Below, piece after piece: positions 10,401-13,042 of a stretch of DNA of 13,042 nt. The first letter of the stretch is position 1, and every line of letters starts with the position of its first letter. The translations under genes and the position numbers were made by a program. The notes beneath the pieces were generated by a model. That model searched no databases, had not been told where the DNA came from, and worked only from the letters and a program-made list of their open reading frames with translations. Source of the DNA: Echinostoma caproni (taxonomy: Eukaryota > Platyhelminthes > Trematoda > Plagiorchiida > Echinostomatidae); assembly GCA_900618425.1 (NCBI GenBank), contig UZAN01039888.1:80613-93654 (forward strand). Direction: 5' to 3'.

Positions 10401-12831
10401 ATTGTTAAATTTAACAATAAACCCGGTACTATTTATTGGTCGTTTGTTCGATTTTTCATATAAAAGGTAATCAACTGTCCGCCAGACATATTGAAAATCA
10501 TCAGGATATTGCATGCAGAGTGAACAGGTAAACTACCATTATTCTGGACAAGAATGCCAAAATACTTAGACAATTGTTTCTCAGCCAATTCCAAGTAAAT
10601 TCTACATTAAACTCTCTTTGTGTAGTGAACGGGCTCTCGTGGGAAGAAACTTTTCTGATGATCAACCAACAACTTCCTTGTAGATTTACAGACAAGATAG
10701 TCTGCGTATTGTTGTCCACGTCTGACTTTTCTCTCTCTAGGAGTTCATTTATGCCGCACGTGTGCAGTGGATTTGTGTTTCAAGTGAATTTGCGTGATCG
10801 CTGACGGAGGACATTCTTAACTTCCTACATCTATTAAATAACTGCATCACTTGCCGAAGCTAATAGAGGAATAAATTACAATTCACTCTCTATGTTTATT
10901 TGCGTTGCAGCTTCACCGGAACGGGAGAGAAAGGCCGAAAAAGAAGAGGTTGACTGGAGTAGCCTGCCCATTGAAGTATGGGCATCCAGTGGGGAACAAT
11001 TTGTTCCATTGCATGGTAAGAATACTTCCTCCCCGCGAACTGCCTTCTAGAATTATGATCGTTGTAGTTCGATGCTTCTGATGAGGTCATTTATCAAGAC
11101 GTTAAAAATCAAACCTCTCGCCTCAGTGACAAATTCTCATGGCTTCCAGAGTTGCCAGACTAAATAGTGATTCTCTGAAAATAAGCGTGTGGATCACCTT
11201 TCATCGCAGTTGTTTGCGCATTACTACAGTTTGCGTGAATTTATGGTGCTTGTTGTATGAGACTCATCCTTCGAAATAACAAAGCACTGTTCGATTACAC
11301 TCTACAGCAAACTGATACGATTTTCCTATGGCTCCACCCTACCGTATAACATCGACGGTGAATACGCCTTTTTCTTTCTTTTACTTACACACTTTAGTGT
11401 GACGAACAGAAGACTATGGGGTAGAACCCTACAGTCATGAGGACCTGCTGTTCAGTGATGAAAACGGGTAACCCAAGTCCCAGGACTTGGAGTGGCAAAT
11501 CACATAAGGCCCTACTAGGATAAGCGTGGTATTGACTGAACCGCACTAAAGCAAAGCTGCTTACCACCAAAGTTGGGTGGAGGTTAGAAATGTTTTCGGG
11601 AACAGAGATTTGAGGAAACTGATGCAAGCGTTTCCCAAGATTATTTTCAAAAGAAAAGACGATATTGAAATACTTCACGATTTACACCCAGGACGATTTC
11701 GCTGCATCTCAACATGGTGCATACTGCAGAAAATACAATGTTTATATAGGGCTTTAGCATGGCAACATAGAAAAGCAAATTGTATTAAAACAGACGCTGG
11801 TTATATGGTCCTTTTACTCCTCCCTCTTTTATGTTTTGTTTGTTTCAATCGTGCAATATTGCAATAGCGTCTTTTCTTTTAAAAATGTTTTCTCAAAAAT
11901 ACATACCATTTATTTACGTAAACACAACTAAGGTGAGCGAACATCACATGTGAGTGTATCATCCGCGGGATTTTAATAAATTCGTAACCGCGGCCTATTT
12001 CAATTGCGATTGCTTGTCGGATAAGAATTATTAGCATCAACAGCTCCACTCGGGGCGTGGGTCTACAAGCGTGTGGATAGTATGCATGCCTGGTTTTATT
12101 TTTCCCCAGTCGTGTACGAGGACGTGGAAAGAGTAAGGGACCGAGCGGAATTCGTGAGACGATCCTCGAGGACCAACGCGGAAACAAGTGAACTGACAGA
12201 TCAGCAAACTGAAGTGAGTTGTTCGAGTGCAAATTGTTGTTTTCATCCTCAATACATTTTCTGTTGATTTCTATATTTTCATTCTGATTTTATCTCAACA
12301 ACTGCCACATGCAGCCATTCTTCATCCCGAGTTTGGATATTCACTGATCAGTTTCAGATATGAGTGAAACCTAAAGACGACTGTTGTCTGAGTAAACAGG
12401 ATACCTTTAGATTTTTCATTAAATTGAGTTGCAACCGTGTGTTGTGTTCAAATTCGTACAAACCCAACGTGTCCACTTTTTCGAACATATTTTGGGAGTT
12501 TGCTTGACTACAACTTTTTTCACTTAAAATGTATCGCGCATTTGAAATTGGAATAAAACAATCTGAAGCAGCTATGGTAGTACACTCAACTGTCTAACAC
12601 AAATGATTTTAGAAGTTTCTGTTTTGCTCATACACCTTTTGGTTCGATATCCACCCCCACCCCAAGGAAATTGATACCGAATTCCACCCTATTCTCACAT
12701 TGATCCAGACCACCATTCCGGACGATTCCAGAAGCACCAGTCCACAATCCATTCGACGAAAACTGTACAGCGCTAATTCAAGCAAACGGAGCCTGTATCA
12801 AAATCCCACACTGGTCAGTGATAAACAGTAA
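1235..12831 (+). CDS. 3' portion of an unrecognised multi-exon host gene (eight chained exons)
   Basis: Eight exons join with matching phases: 1235-1462 (0/0), 2534-2716 (0/0), 8131-8220 (0/0), 8269-8518 (0/1), 8580-8693 (1/1), 10911-11015 (1/1), 12110-12213 (1/0), 12667-12831 (0/stop). Together they give about 412 residues and a TAA at 12829-12831; AATAAA lies 144 bp beyond. The start is outside the window. The product is soluble-looking, with no membrane segment or signal. Residues about 1-30 are acidic, 45-165 look like an ordered beta-rich domain, 175-250 are a Ser/Thr/Gln-rich linker, 285-360 are charged and probably helical, and the last 55 are Ser/Arg-rich. I do not recognise the family. 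No promoter is visible. An additional exon at 3560-3769 would also keep frame. Confidence 0.7.
2534..2716 (+). CDS. exon B of the host gene (61 codons, phase 0/0)
   Basis: Two acceptors compete. AG at 2532-2533 keeps frame with exon A; AG at 2543-2544 would shift into a frame that stops at 2634. The first is therefore chosen. The donor is CGA/GTAAGT. The exon encodes LTVKEETQLTLVLGYEIFGH, an Asn-Ala-Thr turn, EIRIRSRLGPL and RNYFTR. Spliced to exon A it continues a probable beta-sandwich domain. Confidence 0.65.
2717..3345. other. start of the 5.4-kb intron
   Basis: Begins with GTAAGT of exon B. Several short overlapping ORFs on both strands (2808-3060) overlap one another in different frames, and I recognise none. 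One ambiguous base (N) is at 3198. Confidence 0.35.
3346..3955. repeat. imperfect inverted repeat, about 150-bp arms around a ~320-bp centre
   Basis: The left arm (about 3346-3500) and right arm (about 3822-3955) are colinear reverse complements. Perfect blocks include 3481-3493 with 3829-3841 (13 nt), 3430-3443 with 3873-3886 (14 nt) and 3372-3383 with 3918-3929 (12 nt). Block 3346-3361 pairs with 3940-3955 at 15 of 16. The spacing between blocks is similar in both arms (26, 58, 51 against 26, 43, 45). The left arm also has an 18-bp TA microsatellite at 3384-3401. This could be a foldback or MITE-like element, or two copies of one dispersed repeat inserted head to head. Confidence 0.75.
3560..3769 (+). 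CDS. candidate extra exon inside the inverted repeat (70 codons, phase 0/0)
   Basis: The segment is bordered by AG (3558-3559) and a plausible donor AAG/GTAAAC. It is exactly 210 nt, open in the frame that would join exons B and C, and encodes readable protein (VAPSPSKDLCQWHLATSLAM, then IRLHAPSLLSERRFVQSLRL). Against it: the acceptor lacks a pyrimidine tract, the segment lies in the centre of a repeat structure, and I recognise no homology. It could be a real exon, an alternative exon or chance. Confidence 0.28.
3956..5798. other. intron sequence without supported genes
   Basis: AT-rich. Short ORFs at 4148-4351, 4733-4924 (plus) and 5071-5408 (minus) have no recognisable protein and no phase-compatible splice borders with the host gene. 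I see no RNA gene or clear repeat. Confidence 0.4.
5799..5984 (-). CDS. candidate minus-strand exon or coding relic (62 codons)
   Basis: On the minus strand the segment is preceded by CCCAAAACAG and followed by AAG/GTAACA. It is 186 nt, phase 0/0, with no stop. It encodes VLGGTNLMKVRLLCESDQYP, then CLEKIFIKPQPLAEEIWNDK, which reads like genuine protein with charged and hydrophobic residues interleaved. I do not recognise it, and I could not chain it to another minus-strand exon. The next open region, at 5196-5408, does not fit in phase. It may belong to a nested gene or be a transposon relic. Confidence 0.22.
6386..7530 (+). mobile_element. decayed mariner-family (Tc1/mariner) DNA transposon
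   Basis: The 3' end, read as reverse complement, is CAATGGGTGAGCAAAACG starting next to a TA at 7529-7530. At the other side TA (6384-6385) is followed by CAAGGGT, a poorly preserved matching terminus. An alternative left end is 6411, AGGGTGG after another TA. The body carries a broken mariner transposase and is about 1.14 kb, slightly short for the family because of internal deletions. It sits in the 5.4-kb intron, sense to the host gene. With several frameshifts and stops it cannot be autonomous. Confidence 0.8.
6470..7444 (+). pseudogene. mariner transposase pseudogene (D,D34D family)
   Basis: Recognisable pieces lie in order but in different frames. The N-terminal helix-turn-helix part (AAFGGDAPSRSIVFE, stop at 6552 where mariners have Trp) is followed by TAADNIAAVQAMVEQDARVT (about 6620-6690). 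Next come LHEKLGLRKV, then ARFDDGRSSAIWEIISDEAW (first Asp at 6890-6892), MVSVFMAKNGNVVTV and GDWYATHRLPKVLEAVAKRR. Then follow LHYDNAPAH (second Asp at 7163-7165) and PDLTPCDFFVFPNVKDMM (third Asp at 7271-7273), ending KLCMNAG. The second and third Asp are separated by 35 residues instead of the usual 34, from a 3-nt insertion. At the first Asp a Gly expected in SGDE-W is missing. Family assignment rests on these motifs, recalled from memory. Confidence 0.88.
7531..8130. other. 3' part of the 5.4-kb intron
   Basis: Contains a C/A-rich low-complexity stretch near 7586-7615 and otherwise AT-rich sequence. A CTAAT branch-point-like motif lies about 20 bases before the exon C acceptor. Confidence 0.4.
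8131..8220 (+). CDS. exon C of the host gene (30 codons, phase 0/0)
   Basis: Donor AAG/GTAAGG at 8221 is clear. The start is less certain. AG at 8129-8130 (TATTAAACAG) gives 90 nt in phase 0, and AG at 8159-8160 gives 60 nt in phase 0. The more pyrimidine-rich AG at 8157-8158 would break phase. The longer choice encodes KLHECTLLSEVQLDPA followed by ILYGDWYRRAVIAK. Confidence 0.6.
8269..8518 (+). CDS. exon D of the host gene (83 codons plus one base)
   Basis: A 48-bp intron (GTAAGG to TTTTCCAG) separates it from exon C. It ends GGA G/GTATGT in phase 1. The first third (VRPELRVSMHAVVETP) continues the ordered region. The rest is rich in Ser, Thr, Gln and Asn (TSISLKSLVIVRATDDQEE, then SRSLQSPRHWTTQSHG) and looks like a flexible linker. 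The ATG at 8293 is internal. Confidence 0.68.
8580..8693 (+). CDS. exon E of the host gene (phase 1/1)
   Basis: A 61-bp intron ending TACTTTCAG precedes it; joining to exon D forms GAG (Glu). It encodes CTLGDESLYDTEDLVPCDLI followed by TTIYLVEKNLDEVRGRS, and donor AGT C/GTAAGT is strong. The two micro-introns on the 8131-8693 stretch and the shared phases make exons C-D-E the most secure block of the gene. Confidence 0.72.
8694..9596. other. first part of the 2.2-kb intron
   Basis: AT-rich. An open stretch at 9367-9558 encodes VLSDLYDGQMFTTYIEPG near its end. It is slightly reminiscent of transposon-borne proteins but not assignable. A GT/AG-bounded 40-nt segment at about 9144-9183 fails the phase test and is not an exon of this gene. 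Confidence 0.35.
9673..9729 (-). ncRNA. hammerhead ribozyme, copy 1
   Basis: Read on the minus strand, core CTGATGAG (plus 9708-9715) and GAAAC (plus 9690-9694) are intact. Stem II is GACC/GGTC with a 6-nt loop (9695-9708). Stem III is the palindrome ACAGCTGT ending in a GTC cleavage triplet, so cleavage would fall between 9683 and 9682. Stem I is damaged. The 5' strand has two extra bases (GCACTGTG) and the 3' strand is CAATGC, leaving 2 bp, an internal loop and 3 bp. An outer GGA/TCC pairing remains possible. Activity is probably weakened. Confidence 0.87.
9719..9785 (-). promoter_or_regulatory. tRNA-Leu/Ser-like internal pol III promoter (A box, degenerate B box)
   Basis: Minus-strand TGGCCGAGTGG (plus 9775-9785) fits the A box of class II (Leu/Ser) tRNAs exactly. 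A degenerate B box, GGATTCGCACT (plus 9719-9729), lies 56 nt downstream, a spacing acceptable for tRNAs with a long variable arm. The B-box-like segment is also the 5' strand of hammerhead stem I. Pol III transcription would run through ribozyme copy 1. Homology to a tRNA is inferred from the boxes only. Confidence 0.6.
10027..10081 (-). ncRNA. hammerhead ribozyme, copy 2 (nearly intact)
   Basis: On the minus strand CTGATGAG (plus 10062-10069) and GAAAC (plus 10044-10048) are intact. Stem II is GACC/GGTC (10049-10062) with a 6-nt loop that differs from copy 1. Stem III is the same ACAGCTGT palindrome leading to GTC, with cleavage between 10037 and 10036. Stem I pairs GCACT with AGTGC (5 bp); only the pair beside the cleavage site is a C-A mismatch. 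Stem III is too short for a good hairpin, so a dimeric (double) hammerhead is likely the active form, as known for other short-stem-III hammerheads. Confidence 0.9.
10093..10910. other. rest of the 2.2-kb intron
   Basis: Short ORFs on both strands (10153-10804) overlap one another and match nothing I know. A small hairpin AGCCG/CGGCT lies near 10262-10278. A pyrimidine-rich acceptor-like CTCTCTCTAG ends at 10740, but the segment after it (open only to about 10795) cannot be placed in phase. The true acceptor is TGCGTTGCAG at 10901-10910. Confidence 0.35.
10911..11015 (+). CDS. exon F of the host gene (phase 1/1)
   Basis: Acceptor TGCGTTGCAG; joining to exon E forms CCT (Pro). It encodes SPERERKAEKEEVDW followed by SSLPIEVWASSGEQFVPLH, and ends CAT G/GTAAGA. 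The junction with exon E creates an Arg-Ser-Pro-Ser-Pro stretch followed by a run of charged residues, likely exposed. Confidence 0.68.
11016..12109. other. 1.1-kb intron
   Basis: Contains an 18-base perfect palindrome at 11473-11490 (arms CCAAGTCC/GGACTTGG) and an open stretch at 11577-11867 that reads like protein at first, then becomes hydrophobic. No homology is recognised and no phase-compatible splice pair was found. It may be a repeat relic. Confidence 0.35.
12110..12213 (+). CDS. exon G of the host gene (phase 1/0)
   Basis: Strong acceptor TTTTTCCCCAG; joining to exon F forms GTC (Val). It encodes VYEDVERVRDRAEFVRRSSR, then TNAETSELTDQQTE, and ends GAA/GTGAGT. The charged, probably helical character continues from exon F. 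Confidence 0.7.
12214..12666. other. 453-bp intron
   Basis: AT-rich, with GTGAGT at the start and the C-rich acceptor CACCCCCACCCCAAG at the end. Nothing else seen. Confidence 0.5.
12667..12831 (+). CDS. terminal exon H of the host gene (54 codons and TAA)
   Basis: Phase-0 acceptor; the frame runs to TAA at 12829-12831. It encodes EIDTEFHPILTLIQTTIPDD, then a Ser/Arg-rich tail (STSPQSIRRKLYSANSSKRS) ending LVSDKQ. The tail has basic-Ser clusters of the kind used by kinases, which is inference only. A weak donor-like GTCAGT at 12814 is not needed, since the stop and polyadenylation signal follow. Confidence 0.72.
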   Translation, partial: EIDTEFHPILTLIQTTIPDDSRSTSPQSIRRKLYSANSSKRSLYQNPTLVSDKQ

Positions 12832-12995
12832 TGCCACCCATGTTTGATTAGGAACATACCCAGTCTAGTCTGTGTAAATTTCACTATGATATGAATTTGT
12901 GATGACCGTCAATTAGACGACCTGTGCGCGATATACATTTATCCACACAAACGTACTAGATTGAATGTACAACGAATAAAAACTATTTGGTCCCA
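12832..12995 (+). promoter_or_regulatory. 3' UTR with polyadenylation signal AATAAA
   Basis: AATAAA at 12975-12980 lies 144 bp after the stop codon, followed by T-rich sequence (12997-13017). This fits the end of the host transcript. The cleavage site itself is estimated. Confidence 0.6.
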
Positions 12996-13042
12996 TTTTT
13001 TGATGCAGTTTTTTTAATCATGATCAGATTTCAGTTTTCGCA

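Overview
The window reads as a digenean trematode (fluke) genome, probably a liver-fluke-type species. The case rests on four things: AT-rich introns around short phase-compatible exons; the C-terminal part of a CR1-like non-LTR retrotransposon of a type I know from flukes; a decayed mariner; and a Sm-alpha-like repeat carrying hammerhead ribozymes beside a tRNA-like pol III promoter. The species call is inference. There are no bacterial-style operons, promoters or terminators here.

Layout. Positions 1-498 are the 3' coding end of a CR1-like retrotransposon, followed by its probable 3' UTR to about 660. From 1235 to 12831 runs the 3' portion of one plus-strand host gene. I can chain eight exons (1235-1462, 2534-2716, 8131-8220, 8269-8518, 8580-8693, 10911-11015, 12110-12213, 12667-12831) through GT/AG junctions with matching phases. 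They give about 412 residues ending in TAA, with an AATAAA signal at 12975. I do not recognise the protein family.

Intron sizes are very uneven: 1071, 5414, 48, 61, 2217, 1094 and 453 bp. The 5.4-kb intron holds an imperfect inverted repeat (arms about 3346-3500 and 3822-3955) and a frameshifted mariner (about 6386-7530, sense to the gene). The 2.2-kb intron holds the most interesting object: two hammerhead ribozymes on the minus strand, 354 bp apart in direct repeat, flanking a unit with a tRNA-Leu/Ser-like pol III A box. If transcribed and cleaved, this unit would be released as a 354-nt RNA able to circularise, as in Sm-alpha satellites and animal retrozymes.

Two further exon-like segments (3560-3769 plus, 5799-5984 minus) have in-frame GT/AG borders but no recognised homology. 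They are given as low-confidence candidates. All protein-family statements are from memory and reading; no database search was possible.
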